Positions 23,001-37,700 of a stretch of DNA of 64,000 nucleotides are shown piece after piece. The position numbers were made by a program, and so were the translations under genes. Under the pieces are notes generated by a model that was not told where the DNA came from, searched no databases, and saw nothing but the letters and a program-made list of their open reading frames with translations. Origin of the DNA: Pseudofabraea citricarpa (taxonomy: Eukaryota; Ascomycota; Leotiomycetes; Helotiales; Dermateaceae); assembly GCA_029641185.1 (NCBI GenBank), contig JAPWGK010000020.1:310001-374000 (forward strand), read 5' to 3'. How positions within the stretch are numbered: position 1 is the first letter of the stretch; each line of letters starts with the position of its first letter.

Positions 23001-25723
23001 GGCCGTGCTGTTGCTCCTTTCCCCGTCAACCCTGTCAGCGGAGTACTCTGAGGTCTTGTCGATGCAACTAGAGCCGTGATCGGCAACGAGCTGAAAAGGC
23101 TCTGGGCTCTGAGCCTTGTCGCCGTTGTCAGGACTCATTTACTACGCCGTACGAGCACCGAAGCGATAGCGAAACATGTCACCAGCACCATTAAAAGAAA
23201 ACAAAGGCAAGAGGAGCGGTGGATAGGCTCTAGCTAGGTCCTCGCCGTCGCAAATAACCCACTGAGAAACGACTACCGTACCACTGCGACATTTCTTCTC
23301 TCCCTCTCATCTCATGATTCTCATCACACTCTCTTCTGTAGATCATCTCTCCCGGTTGCCCCGAAATCTCTTGCAGCTTTGGTTCGGGTCTCACAAGGCA
23401 ACAGCATTTTGCACCTCTCGCTTCTCTTTGTCTCTTATGTTCAGCGGTAAGTAACTGTGTGGCGGACGTCCGCTACCTCCTGGCGATGCCACTTTCTAAT
23501 TGGCTCGCAGTGAATTACCAAGATGGTTTAGTCTTCAATCGTAGGTTGTCCCGAGGTGCCGATGCCAAAGTGGAGGAGTCAGATTATCACATCAGAGTTC
23601 TGCAAACAAACGAGAAACATGAAGAAAAAAGACTCATCAATTCAAGTCATGAGATGGCGAAAATCAAGAGCGGGACACAGCCAATTGTGGATCTGCAGCA
23701 GACAATCTCTACCTTCCGATGCTTGATTGGCCGATTCGTTTCATATCTGTGCATATCTGCATGCATGCGAATAATGCAATGCATACATACCTTATGAGTT
23801 GCATGCGTCGAACGAAAATCGAACGTTCTCGTAGGGCTGAAGAAAATCAACCTGACTGCATCGTCCCCTCTCCGTCTTCTCCTTCTGTTTCTTTGCAGAT
23901 GAGCAAATGCATGTAATGTAACATGTAAGCTCATATGACATGGCATCTTTGCAAGGGAAAGCGAGGGTGGGGTGGGGTGGTACCGAGCAATACCACAAAT
24001 GATCAGTACTCGTAAGCTCCTTTCTCTGACTTCTGTTTGTAAGTTTGCTCGAGTTCTTTTGGGGGTTTGCTTTCAATTTGATTTATTTTATTATGTCAGA
24101 AACAAGAGTTGCGGACTATGGGAGATAAATTAAGGTTATCGGTGTGACTGACTGGAAATAAGATAGGGCTTGCAGGTTTTTAAAGGACGTCTATGGGCGA
24201 GCTTACGAGTCCTCCTTTCTCTTGCCCCCTGACACTATCTCACGTCATCCTATTTTTAAAGAGGACCAGATGGCCACCTTACCAGACTGTCGGGAATTGC
24301 TAAAGTAGGCATGTGGTTAGTTCAGGTAAGCACTGAGGTATAACTTTGGTATTTGAGTTTGGAAGGAGCTGGTTGTGGAGTTTGAACAAATAATGAATGA
24401 GAAGAGGACGAAGAAGGAAAAACGAGAAGAGGGCGAGTAGGGCAGAAAAGGTAGGTGAGTGCAATGCATATTCCCTCTTGCTTGCTTTTATCTGTCTTAG
24501 CTAGTATAGTAAGTGGGCATCTTTTTTTCTTATTTTCATTTGCTCACTTGTTTTTATTTCATTGCATTTCATTAATTCCTTTCTTTCTCCCAGATCTCTT
24601 TTGCACTTTTGCTTTCATTCCCTCAACCTATCCCTTTTCTCGCCTTTCTCCTCTCTACAACTCCCAAAACGCCTACATACTCAGTATGCCTACCTGCCTA
24701 CCTGCCTACCTTCCAACCTGAACGAGTTTCTAGCTACAACGAATAACGCGCAGGTGTTAAGATATTAACTTTCCAAACCACCATCATACGAAGCACCATA
24801 TCAGGCTATCATTCTATCCAGACACTTATGGTAAAAATATGGAGTCCACACCACAGCATGCGACCGTGGTAGTCCCCAAAACATTCTTCCTTTCTTCTGT
24901 TTTCACTTCCTATAATTTTGGGAGTGAAGCAGGAGCAAGGTCCAAAAGACAGCACTTCTTGATGAGAATGGCTTTGTTTCTTTGGAAACAATGCAGTTAC
25001 TTCCCTACCTGCACGTTGAGTTAAAGCCTTGACCAAATAGCCGGCTATAGGTACAGTATTCTAATAAGACTTACCTGTCAACAAGATCTTACCGTGGTTG
25101 CAATAGAAACGGCTTGTTTTACGTGGTATGGTCATACAGGCACTGCCATCGTCACAGATAAGTGAACAGTGAACAGTGAACAGTAAATATCCAAACGTAT
25201 TCTCCTGACTGTCCAAAATGTAACTCAAAGGAGAAAAATACGGTCAGAGAGGGAAAGGGAAGCCGAGAGAGAGATATCACTTGCATACACCGGAAGCCAT
25301 TTAAAGTTGTTTCTTTTATTTTTCATCACTAACCCTATTTTCATCTCCTCTTTTCTACTGCCGTTCATCTCTCACCCTCACTCTCGCATTCCTGGTATTG
25401 TCGCTATCACCACCACCATTCCATCCGTCATCGTCGTTGAAGACCAGAAAAAGCAACTAACTCGATAACCATCCGCAGGCAGAAAACATGGAAAAGATGG
25501 AAAACAAACCACCCAGCATTAAGATTAACTTTTCTTCGTTTTCTTCTCGTCATTCCCCTTTTTTGTCTTTTTTTCTCGGGGGGAGTTGAAGCCCCTTTTC
25601 ATTCATTACTGTATATAGGCAAACAATATGTGCAGTGCTGTGCAGTCGCTCCATGTGCATCTTCCTCTCCTTTCCTCATGCCCGGAGAGATAGAGGGGGA
25701 AGTCTTGCAAGGTAAGAAACTAC
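20014..25723. other. 5.7-kb gene-poor region upstream of the bZIP gene
   Basis: I can support no gene here. Visible items are a GCTTGGTGCTTGTT-type repeat (about 20296-20372), a GGTGGAGGAGGTGG/GGTGTT tract (about 20985-21066), AT-rich and pyrimidine-rich stretches, and many tiny ORFs without coding character. It probably contains the bZIP promoter or leader and possibly unrecognised non-coding transcripts. Confidence 0.5.
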
Positions 25724-27173
25724 CTAGGCCTCTTGCGCCCATCGCCTCTCTCTCAAAGGCATCTCTTCTCCCGATGCAGCACGGCTCCCATCACTCTCTG
25801 CTCGCCACGCAAAGTACTCACCGAGTCTGACCTCAGCATAGGAAGCATAATCAAAGTCGATCTGAGAGATGGTGGCCTGGATGAGAGCCCAGATACCCCA
25901 GTAGAAGCCAGGAATTCCTCTAAATAGATCAACCTCATTGAACAACTGACTCGCTTCGTGCTCTGCATCGTGCTGAGGGGCGTTGGTGCCCAGGTTTGTA
26001 AAATAGCTCTTGATATACTCGCGCAGGAAATCTTGGCGCTGGGAGCGGGTGGGAAGCACGTTGAAGTCGCAGTCGAATCCGCCCCATTCAGCAAAGTGGT
26101 TGGCGATATCGAAGGCTGCTGGTGACGGCACGGCGTACTCGTAGTCGATGAAACTGACTGTTTCTATCTCGGGAGCTGCATCACTCGCACCACGTGGTGA
26201 GACGATAACGTTGCCGCTAAGCAAGTCACAGTGAGCAAAGACGAGCTGCGGAAAGTCAGCATGGCTGAAACAAACAGAGGCAGCGAATCATTGGGTTTCA
26301 GGCACATCGAACCAAAAAAGAAAACGTATGGGCTTATACGGCTATGCTTCTGCTTGATCCGCGAAGGAGTCGCATGTGGCTGAGGAAGGATCTGATGGGG
26401 GTTTGGCTTACGCTATTCTCACCAAGACCTGGCCGGTTGCTAAATTCTTCAACCAACCGAGTCAGTTCGTGCTGGAGCTGGGCTTGTCGTGCCTTTTGCG
26501 CTTCGGTTGCTGTCGGCAGGGCATAGATCCATTTCTGCATCACGGTCCAGACATTCGGGGCAATCTTGCCAGGCGCTACACTATCAATTGCTGCCTGCAG
26601 AGCGGGATCCTTCTTGCTGGGCGTCGGTGCAGACAGTTCGAAGTCCGCACTTCCACTGATCTCTTGTTGCAAAGGCTCACGGCTGGCGGGGATACAAGGG
26701 ACACGCGCATGCCACTCTGCTAGACGCTCTGCAACCCCTCGCCAGATAGCAGGTCTCCTGAGATCTGCGGGAGACGTGACAGACCCGCGGATGAATTTAT
26801 AAAGCATGCCATTGTGAAAGCGACCCAACAGCGCCGGGGCGAGGCCATACTGCATGAGCAACTCATGGTTCTGCCTCTCCCTCTCCCGGTCGATGATCAA
26901 ATCCGTGCCCTTGCCATACGCACGTAGTAGAACCGCCTCATTATCTATCTCCTCGTCTGTGAGCCCCGGTCTCTTGTTGATCGCCTTCAACAACGTATTT
27001 GTGATCCCATCCGTAAACCGAATAAACTCTATCTTGCCGTCGGACTGCTCCCACTCTGGCTTGAGAGCTAGTATCAGCCGAAGTGCTGAGGTTTGCGATT
27101 CCGCGTTGTTGTAGGTGAGGGGTATAAAGCGAATCGTACTGCTGCTAGCTTTGAGCTCGCTGGAAGCACCCAT
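25724..27173 (-). CDS. EKI1: ethanolamine kinase, 427 aa
   Basis: Two exons (27173-26412 and 26245-25724) flank a 166-nt phase-0 intron. The enzyme phosphorylates ethanolamine with ATP, the first step of the CDP-ethanolamine (Kennedy) route to phosphatidylethanolamine. Splicing creates LVFAHCDLLSGNVI, the Brenner-type catalytic loop with the HCDLLSGN form typical of ethanolamine rather than choline kinases. This is followed by FIDYEYA, the metal-binding motif, and FDIANHFAEW. Upstream, TDGITNTLLK matches the N-lobe. The start at 27173 (MGASSELK) is preferred because the same frame is closed by a stop upstream once a likely 5'-UTR intron (27232-27282, GTAAGC...CTGCAG) is removed. It is divergent from the CLC gene. 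Confidence 0.93.
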
Positions 27174-28029
27174 CTTTGTTGTCTCGCTGCTTGTTGCTCT
27201 GCTGTACGGGTTCGTATGAGGGCAGGGAGGCCTGCAGAAAATGAGTATAAGTTCCAACAGCAGGACTACCAGGAGAGCTTACGTTTAACCTCAGCACCTG
27301 AACTCGTTGTATGAGTGAACAGGCGGTAAGTGGAGGTGAATGCGGAGGTCGAAGCTATTTACGTAGTATAGCGGGCAAGTTTCACTTCTTTTGAAGAAGT
27401 TGCGGTTATCTTCTGCTTGCGGGTTCCGATAAGAGCTCTGAATACGATGTGCTGAATCTTCTTTGACGGGCTTCACTTGGCAGGTTGTGCTTGTCGTGGT
27501 TGTCTCGTGCTCAAGTCCCTGAAATTGATGGATCTTCGCTAGACCAGGAACTTGGCTCGTCTCCACGCAACCCGCTTGCCACTGTTCGCAAAGAGGCCCT
27601 CGCATTCGCCTTTACACTTTCATGTGTTAATCACGTGGAATGCTTTGTTGGGAAAAGGGTTAGAGAGACGAGAGAAGAGCCCTAGGGGTTTTCCCCCCCT
27701 AGATTTGAAGTTTCTGAGTATTCAAAAGTCGAGTTGTGCAATCTGCCCTGACAGATCCCCGACGTCATCAAGCTTTTGAATGACGATGCTGCCAGGGTTT
27801 GCCAATGTCGAGTCACATGACCTGTCAACTCCCGAGTCCTCACTCGTCCGTGGAAATAGCTTATCGACTTCTTATCTTTCAAGCCCCAAGAGATTCTGTA
27901 GATATCCACGGAGCTACTCTAAAACGATAAGCAAATTTCTCACTGTTGAGGTATTAATACTTTTGATCGTCTATTTGAAGAAATGTCTTCTTTTTCATTC
28001 ACTTCAACCTCCGGCTATTGCTAGGTGCA
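27174..28029. promoter_or_regulatory. shared divergent promoter region, ethanolamine kinase / CLC channel
   Basis: These 856 bp separate the divergent starts at 27173 (-) and 28030 (+). They contain a probable 5'-UTR intron of the kinase (27232-27282). No other gene is supported. Confidence 0.5.
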
Positions 28030-30409
28030 ATGGCTCGAGATGAAGAGGAAGTAAATGAGCAAAGTCTGCTCTTGAATCCTCAAGTAGCCCAGTTAACTCA
28101 TCAACACTCTAATTCACAAAATCACACAGCTTCTTCTATTATATCGTCTGCAGTCTCGAAAGAAGAAGAGGCTCTGGGAAGTACCGCCATCGGAGAAAGA
28201 CTACCTTACAACGACTATACAACAATCGATTGGCTGCATGACTTAGTATATACTCCTATAAACTTGATACTATCGTCTTTGCTAATCGTTCCATAGATAA
28301 AGGACTCCTTTCGATATCGAGCGCTTCATTCCAGGAGAGATTTCAAATCGCGTCTCTGGTCAGCATGGGACTCGTGTCAAGGATGGATAGCAGCAGCACT
28401 GATAGGCATATTCACAGCCGTGGTTGCCTTCCTGGTTGATGTAGCTGAAGCCACCATTGCCGATTACAAGATTGGTTACTGTTCAACCAATTACCTCAGT
28501 AACCGTGAAGTGTGCTGTACAGACAAGTCACCTTTTCCCAGAATCTTAAACGATGATACGGGTGAGAATTGCTCAGATTGGATCAAGTGGTCAGATAGCT
28601 ACGCTGGTAGCTTTGGAATCTACATCGGGTTTGCTTTGCTGTTTGGGATAATTGCTGGCTCGGTAACAATGACCACGCGAGCAAATCTCCCCTCTGTACA
28701 AGACGACACCGACGAAGCGTGTGCTGGAGAAGACCAAGGTAAACCGTTAGGCAAATCCATGTACATGGCTGCCGGAAGTGGTATCCCCGAGATCAAAACC
28801 ATTTTATCGGGATTCGTGATACCGCATTTCTTGGATTTCAAGGTCCTCCTCGTCAAAGCTGTCGGGGCTACATTTGCCGTCGCTACTGGGATGTGTCTTG
28901 GGAAAGAAGGACCTTTTGTACACATTTCCACATGTGCAGGTTATCTTGTCGCTAGTCTCTTCCCAAAATACCGCGAGAATGGAAGGAAGATGAGGGAGAT
29001 GCTGAGTGTAGCATGTTCCGCCGGTCTCAGTGTAGCGTTCGGAGCTCCGATAGGTGGTGTCCTCTTCAGTTATGAGGTTTGCATACAACTCTTTTCGTTC
29101 TCCAGGCTCTGCTAAGTCAAGATAGGAAATCAGTACTTATTTTCCACGAAAAGTTCTCTGGCGAGCTTTCCTCTGCTCGCTGTTCGCTGCCGTGGTCCTC
29201 AAAGCACTCAACCCCACCGGAACCGGCAAGCTGATTTTATTTGAGACGAACTACGGTGTAAACTACGATCCTGTACATTACTTGGTCTTCATATTTCTCG
29301 GCGTGGCCGGTGGTCTTTTTGGTGGGGTCTTCTGCAAAGCCAATTTCCTCTGGTCTAAGACGTTCCGAAAGTACTCCATCATCAGCGGCCACCCCGTCTT
29401 CGAGCTTTCCCTTGTTGTTCTTACAACTGCGATCCTTCAATATCCCAACCCACTGATTCGCGAACCAGGAGATGTTATAATCAAGAACCTCCTCGTCGAC
29501 TGCCGCCATCCAGAAGGCTCATGGGTGTGTGAACAAGAATCCCGCTCAGACAGAAGCATCTATTATGGCTGGTTAATCCACGGCACCATCATCAAACTGA
29601 TCCTGACCATCGTCACATTTGGCTGCAAAGTCCCTTCAGGAATTATCATTCCAGCCTTAGACGCCGGTGCGTTATTCGGTCGCCTAATCGGACAGCTAAT
29701 CCCCAATATCTCACCTGGAATCTTCGCCATGGTAGGCGCGTCCGCTTTCCTTGCAGGCGTCTCTCGAATGACCGTCTCGTTAACCGTCATCATGTTCGAG
29801 CTGACAGGAGAAGTCGATTACATCCCAGCATTCATGGTCGCCATCCTAGTGGCGAAATGGGTAGCCGACGCACTAAGTCGTGAAGGCGTCTACGATCTCG
29901 CACAAACCGTCCTCGGGCACCCGTTCCTCGATCCCGAGCACGCGCTTGGTATCGTTCGAGATGAAGGGGTTCTCGTCTCTGAGCTGATCCCGCCGGCTCA
30001 AACGATGCGTGAAATCACCCTTGAACTCCCTCCTTCCTATGCCGTCTCTAAATCCACCCTTTCGCTTAAATTATCCCAGCTGAAAGCTCGCGGTCTCATG
30101 GACGCAGGACTCGTCCTCGTCGATGCCAAATCTGGAATCCTGTACGGATACCTCGCCGAGAGCGAGTTGGAGTTCGCGGTACAGCAATATGAAGAGGGAG
30201 AGGTGGATGTATTGCAAGATCCCATAGCGGGATTCATTGACCGCACACCCATGACGATCTGTGAGATGGCGCCTATGGAATATGCGGTTGAGATGTTTGG
30301 GAAGCTCGGGCTAAGGTATTTGATTGTTTTGCAGCAGGGGACTGGGAAGGTTGTCGGCGTTGTTATTAAGAAGAGGCTGGTTTTGTATTTGGAGCAGTTG
30401 GATCACTAG
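28030..30409 (+). CDS. GEF1: CLC-family chloride/proton antiporter (Gef1-like), 759 aa
   Basis: Three exons (28030-28245, 28297-29076, 29126-30409) are joined by phase-0 introns of 51 and 49 nt. CLC signature motifs appear in order: GSGIPEIKTILSG (about residue 231), GKEGPFVH (about 272, with the gating Glu that marks exchangers rather than pure channels) and GVLFSYE-EISTYFP across the second splice (about 327-340). Membrane helices follow to about residue 560, including the PSGIIIPALDAGALFG motif. Two C-terminal CBS domains occupy roughly 575-755. Fungal homologues work in Golgi, endosome or vacuole membranes and support acidification and copper loading. Start ATG 28030 is the first in frame after the TAG at 28022-28024. 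Confidence 0.94.
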
Positions 30410-31475
30410 CCCGATTATCGAATCTGCTATTCTTGAACTGGCTAAGCATTGGCCAATACATACCCAAGTTTTACATTGATCCGAATGTTTAGGTATGCAT
30501 GGCTAGGTAGTAGGGAGGTGAAAGTCGATATTCAATCATTTTATTTTATCATCCAAAGTAAATACCTTCCTGGCTATACTTATAACATAAAGTACACAAG
30601 TAGCCTATGTCATATAATTTAATACTCCTTTCTTTCTTCTTTCTATCTTTCTGTCTTTGTGTCTTTCTCATCTACCCAAGATACTCCTCTTTCATCTCAT
30701 CTCATACCACATCACATAATAGACAGAGCTGTAAAAACATCGAGGCATCTACAGAAATGCAGGGAATAGAAGAAGGTGCAGAAGATGCGATATGCAACAG
30801 ATGACATCATCTATGGATAGACAGAAGGTATATGCAAACTGCAGAAGATGCGACATGCAACAAAAGACATCATCTGCAGAAAGACAGAAGGTATATGCAA
30901 ACTGCAGAAGATGCGATATGCAACAAAAAGGGAAAAGAGAACACGCCAAGTCAGACCGCAACAAAGACCAAAGAAAAGAGGGGGGGAGAAGGGGGGTTCT
31001 GGGTTGCTTATAGAAGTTGCTGCTCACTCATCTCATACTCCTTTTGTTCTTCCATGCCTTGTTCATTTTTGTCCATTTATTCCATTTTATTTCCCCTCGA
31101 GAAAAAGAAAGAGGGCAATGAAAGATCGATAGAAGAAACCTGAACCTTCAAGTCACTTCCACTTGACTACCATCTTATTAAGAGAGGAAGTTCAGATGAT
31201 ATCACATTGAGTAATGAAGTAGCCATTCTGGGAATTTACCAGGAAAACCTACATCTCAATTCTATTTCTAATCTTTCATCTCGCCTTACTAAATCACCGT
31301 TCCAAAAGTTATCAGCATTTTAATCTCAATCTCACCGATTTCAATTTAATCCCAACAAATAGTGTCATAAGGAGGGTATGGTATGTTTTAATTCTCACTG
31401 TCTCTCATTTCATGTCATTGACTCATGTGCCCATTCCACTGAACCTAACCATGTCACCTCCCGTTCATTCCTCCC
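30410..31475. other. intergenic between convergent CLC and phosphoglucomutase genes
   Basis: This contains the 3' flanks of two convergent genes plus a short tandem repeat at 30779-30929 (listed separately). No gene is supported. Confidence 0.55.
30779..30929. repeat. ~63-bp tandem repeat, 2.4 copies
   Basis: Copies at 30779-30840 and 30841-30903, then a partial copy 30904-30929. Each begins GCAGAAGATGCGAYATGCAA and the full copies end with AGACAGAAGGTATATGCAAA plus CT. The two full copies differ at only a few positions. Confidence 0.85.
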
Positions 31476-33306
<1,831 letters not shown>

Positions 33307-33617
33307 GATTGCTGTAGGGAGATGTACTGAATCGAGATTGTAAAAATTCAAGAGGAATTGAGAGTAGGTTGAAGGAGGAGAGGTTGAAGAAGCGGTGGAT
33401 GCAAAGAAGTTGTTGGTGCACGTTCGCTGAGGTGCAGCTTCCAGCCAACCCACCACCTCCACCTCCACCCCACCCCGTCATCGTCAGCCAGCCAGCTACC
33501 AGCCCACCACCACCTCCCGTCCTGCAACTTTTCGACAACAGTCCAGCCCAATCATGTCGCTGCAAGTCGCCACCAATCGATAGACTCACGAACTATTAGC
33601 TGCAATATTCGCCATAA

Positions 33618-34286
33618 CTATCTCTGGAATATCGCCTGTCTATAATATTGCGCCTCGGCGATGCTCTCGAGAATATCCTCCTTCGCCTGATGCAGCCCCT
33701 TCTTCTTGGGCACGCCCTTCACGACCTCAGGTTGACACCACAACTTCGCAGCCTCCTTGATCGTACTGACGTCCAGAATCCGATAATGCAAGTAGTCAAT
33801 GGCCTTCTTATATGGCTCTTTGCGCAAGAAAGCCTTGTCGGCATGGACTGAATTCCCTGCGAGCAAGGCTGTTCGAGGCTCCGGCACGTATTTTTGGATG
33901 TAGGAGAGCAGTGCGTCCGCGGCTTCAGAGGGGGTTGTCGTTGATGCGATGACGGCAGAGGTAAGCCCACTTTCGCCGTGTGTTCTCGTACACCAGTCAT
34001 CCTGATTCCTTTATTATGTGTGCTCGTTTTGTCTGCTTGTTGATTCTCACCATCTTGTCCATCGTTTCTTTCGTCTGATGTATGACCACTCCCCATCCTT
34101 CTTTGTCAAGTACTTCTAGGTCACCATTTGTTATGATGCAGAAGATCTCGATTATCACGTCGTTATCAATGTCGAGTCCTGTCATCTGCAGAGGCCATTA
34201 GAAGATATACGAGGGGTGTGCAGACCAAGGGTCTTGTGCAATCTCACCTCACAATCGATCCATACCAGTTTCTGCTGATCTGCCAT
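33618..34286 (-). CDS. REX2: oligoribonuclease (DEDDh 3'-5' exonuclease), 185 aa
   Basis: Three exons: 34286-34248 (39 nt), 34185-34051 and 34001-33618, all phase 0. The family degrades 2-5-nt RNAs, in fungi mainly in mitochondria. The first splice restores LVWIDCEMTGLD, the first metal-binding Asp/Glu motif. Downstream are LAGNSVHADKAFL and YHYRILDVSTIKE, and the terminal catalytic His lies in KKGLHQAKEDI. The length is normal for the family. No clear mitochondrial presequence is visible with this start. In-frame upstream sequence does not offer a better ATG. Confidence 0.94.
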
Positions 34287-34768
34287 TTTCAAACCCTGGA
34301 TTGAGCAGTAAGATAATTGCTATCGATATGGTGGAGAGACTTGATTGCGAGGAAGTGGACTCGATAGCAAGAGAGTTGTGTAATCGTCCTCGACTCACAG
34401 CCTCGTGGAACAGCCCTTTGTGTGCCAGACCACCTGGTTCACGTGATCGAGGGGCACCTTGAAAATGTTTCCTTGGGCAGGAATTGGAAGAATCCAAGTT
34501 GCAGTTTGCTACGAGATTCACGGTTTGGTTGTGTCCCTGGATTCGTAGTTGATCAGCGAAGACCAGTTCCAACGTGCAGTGCAGCACATTCACAATCCCG
34601 AAATTTTCAGTCACACATCCAATTTTCCCCTTTGAAACTCTCATGCTTGCTTGATCAATACGTTCGTTTCAATTAAATATTTCTAAGGTAATAATGAAGT
34701 GTGGATCTCTCAGCCAGCTGACAGTCACAAAAAGACCACCCAGCAGCCTCCGTTTCGCTTCACGTGTT
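34287..34768. other. intergenic
   Basis: It contains the promoter of the oligoribonuclease gene and the 3' flank of the next minus-strand gene. Nothing further is supported. Confidence 0.5.
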
Positions 34769-36448
34769 CTAACAATTATATCGCACACCTCGCTTGCCCA
34801 ACTCTTTTCTTCCCACACTCTCCTCTGGCCAGACCCATCCTCTGGCTCGCTTGGCCTCTCTCTTCTCCGCAAGCTGTGGCTCGGGAATCCACTCATCCTT
34901 GGGCAAGCACTTTCTCCTGGTGCCCTCAGCAGGAGCACCAATCTCGCTCTTCCAGCCGACCTGACCAGGAAGTGTGTCATCTCTAGCCAGCATATGAAGG
35001 TACCACAAAGCAAGACAAGCAGTCATCTTGAGCTTCTTGGGCTGTCTCTCTTCCTCATCGGGAATGAATTCCGCGTTGAGTTGGGGGAAATCTGGGTCTG
35101 GAGTCTCTGGAACCTCGTGGGTAGCAAGTTGGATGGTCTGAACCTCCAAGTAGCCGAAGTGGGGAGTCGTATCACCGCCGTTGCGAACAACGACCAACTC
35201 GATCTCGGTGATGATGAAGCCGTATCTGCAACCGTGCTCGCGCATCTGTTGGTGCAAGTGGCCCAATCCGCGAAGGTACTCGACCTTACGGTGGTTGCCC
35301 TCGACTCGCATCCCGGTGTTCCAACGGTCAAAGCTCTTCACTAATCCAACAACGCGACCAAGACCTCGGCCATAGATGAGCTGAGAGGTGTCGTCGGTAT
35401 AGTTGGAGATGAAAGATGGCTCGGGCTGTTTAGCCGTCGAGCATCGCATCATGAGATGACGGTTACCCATTGAGAGGGATAGAGCTGCGTTGAGCTTTGT
35501 GACGTAGTAGGAAGAGTAGATGCTCTGTAAAGAGGCTTCTGTCTCTGGCTGTGATGATGTACGGGGCGGTACTGGGAATGTGAGCGTCGGCAGAGCAATA
35601 TTCAGAAGATCATGCAGACCAGGAATGGCCGCAATGGTCGACGTATTGAACTTTGTCCACGGGCGGATTTGGCGAACATCCCACCAGAAATGCTTGCTGT
35701 TGGTATCTCTAACGTGGATATTGATTTGGCGAACGAGGGCCGGAGCTGGGTTAGGCGAAGTGAGGTATGCCATGAGGTTTGTGGTAGTGCCATCATCAAA
35801 GGGGTTCACAGCAAAGTCATCAATGGATGTGCTCTGGAGAAGTGGCGATGGGGTGCGTTGAGGAGACGGGAAGAAATTCTGTGGCATGAATGTCTCGCTC
35901 TGGGAACTTGGTGCAGACGGGATATAGTTTGGCATCTGGCGATAAGTTGGGAAGCCATACTTTCCAAGCGTCTGACCGTCTAGGCTTGAGCTTGATGAAC
36001 GTCTCTGGTGGGAGTTTGCACTGATGGCAATGGGTGAGGCCAATGGCATCGTGTTGGAAACATTGTTGGATGCACCACTCTCTTGCTGCATGAACGAGAT
36101 GGACTCGGGGTTGGTGTAGCTTCTAGTATGGGAGGGTCTGAAAGTCTTGTTGGTTTTCGACACGGGCATCTTCTTGAATCTCTTGGGTGGAGAATGGATC
36201 TCCTGGTCCTGTGGGCGGATCTTGGGCAACAGCAATGGACCATGTTGTCGGATGGGGGACTTCATCATGGGCGTCGGGGTGGTCATGTGGGTGTCGACCG
36301 AGTCAGGTGACGACTCTTGCGAATAGAGGGAGGCATAGGAGTTTGATCGGCTATGGGTGATGCCAAAGGAGACATTGCTCAAAGCCTCTTCGAAGGAGAA
36401 TGGCGGCGGGGTGGTCGGCCCGAAGGAGAATGAGTAGTCGAAGGACAT
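34769..36448 (-). CDS. conserved-looking protein of unknown function, 559 aa, intronless
   Basis: One uninterrupted frame from ATG 36448 to TAG 34769. The N-terminal ~240 residues are Ser/Pro-rich with basic patches (PPKRFKKMPVSKTNK), suggesting a disordered and possibly nuclear segment. The C-terminal ~310 residues look folded: WWDVRQIRPWTKF, LHDLLNIALP, CRYGFIITEIELVVVRNG and FGYLEVQTIQLA, alternating beta-like segments. They end in a basic KREAKRARGW stretch. I do not recognise the family. Codon-level openness over 1.7 kb and the globular C-terminal half argue for a real gene. A pyrimidine-rich repeat lies just upstream of the start. Confidence 0.8.
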   Translation of the reverse strand: MSFDYSFSFGPTTPPPFSFEEALSNVSFGITHSRSNSYASLYSQESSPDSVDTHMTTPTPMMKSPIRQHGPLLLPKIRPQDQEIHSPPKRFKKMPVSKTNKTFRPSHTRSYTNPESISFMQQESGASNNVSNTMPLASPIAISANSHQRRSSSSSLDGQTLGKYGFPTYRQMPNYIPSAPSSQSETFMPQNFFPSPQRTPSPLLQSTSIDDFAVNPFDDGTTTNLMAYLTSPNPAPALVRQINIHVRDTNSKHFWWDVRQIRPWTKFNTSTIAAIPGLHDLLNIALPTLTFPVPPRTSSQPETEASLQSIYSSYYVTKLNAALSLSMGNRHLMMRCSTAKQPEPSFISNYTDDTSQLIYGRGLGRVVGLVKSFDRWNTGMRVEGNHRKVEYLRGLGHLHQQMREHGCRYGFIITEIELVVVRNGGDTTPHFGYLEVQTIQLATHEVPETPDPDFPQLNAEFIPDEEERQPKKLKMTACLALWYLHMLARDDTLPGQVGWKSEIGAPAEGTRRKCLPKDEWIPEPQLAEKREAKRARGWVWPEESVGRKELGKRGVRYNC

Positions 36449-36465
36449 ATCTGCTACCGGACTGA

Positions 36466-36545
36466 GAGTTGTCAGGTTGGGTTGGGTTGAGTTGGAGTGG
36501 AGTGGGTTGGGATGGGTTGAGTTGGGATGGGATGGGGTGAGGCAA
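36466..36545. repeat. G-rich GGGTTGGGATGAGTT-type minisatellite upstream of the start
   Basis: The plus strand is a run of variants of GGGTTGGGWTGAGTTGGGA. On the transcript of the adjacent minus-strand gene it would read as CCCAACCCA/CCATCCCAACTCA, in the probable 5'-UTR or promoter. Confidence 0.7.
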
Positions 36546-37700
36546 CAAACGTACGCTCAAGATGTCGGCCGTGTCTATTAGACACTAGGATTATTTTGTT
36601 CAGAGGAGGCCAGCTCCAGATGCAGAGACAAATGGAACGAGGCAAAGGAGATTCGTGGAGAGCGTTTGAAAGAGAAGGAGAAGGAGAGAGGGGTTACAAG
36701 TGACAATAGGAACTATACTATCGAATGGAAGGAAATACTGAGGCGACCGGCGCATACTTATTACTTATCCTCGGTGCACAGCCGAACAGAGGACTAAGTC
36801 AGATGAAGAGCAGATGGTAAGTCTAAATCAACATGAAACACGATGGAAAAGCTTGCAGAATGCAGAATCCCGCTGGGTGAAGCCGAAGCTGTTTCTTGGT
36901 CGAGGCCAGCAGGCCGGATGGTTCGTCTCTCAGCAGGCGCCGCAATGCGATGGCGTGGTCGGCAGCAGGAAGGATACGGGAGGGGGTACATGGGGAAGAG
37001 AGAGAAAGAGACTAATCGAGCTGCAGCGTCTCTGAGTCATACTGTATTTAGACCTTGTAATTACATGAGGATCCCTCTGCGGTGCATCGGTAGTGCAAGC
37101 CAGATATGCAGAGCGTTAACGCGTCGGCTGTTCGTTGTTGTTGAGCCTTTTGTCGAGCGTCGCGTATTTTCCTGGATGGAAGAGCTTCACGAAGCGCTCA
37201 CGCGTCGTCGGCTCGCGGACTTATTATTCTACAGTACTCGACTTTGTATTTTTGGATCTTGTCGCGGCGCCTGTCACTGAAACCCGCAGCCCGCAACCCG
37301 TAGCCGCATCGTCGCAGGGTACTTGATCATTTTAAAGACGGTCGCTGCCGCCAGTTTTGACGCTCACCTGCCCTGCCAGCGCTGCACTGCCGACCTCGAA
37401 GCGCCCGCGGGTTTATATCTGGACGCTGCACGCAACGCAATCTTGTTGACGTTGGACCGGCGGCTACGTGACACTTTCGCGTGCCTCCTCCCGCGGCTGA
37501 TTGGCTGCGTGGATGGAGCAGAGACGCGGATGTGCCCATGTCCGTGCTTGACGCGCCGGCCACAATCCTCCACATCCCCCCCCAGCTGTCAAAAGAGTCA
37601 TCTCGTGTCGATTGGCCAGCGTTCGCCAGATGTTTCGTCGGCAAGTGTTTCACGTCTGTGACTCATTCTGATCTGGGAAAGCGAGTGTGGAGACGACGAC

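Noticed and set aside
34694..35344. 216-codon plus-strand ORF
   Set aside because: Antisense to the 3' half of the 559-aa protein gene, which has the better composition and complete start-to-stop frame.
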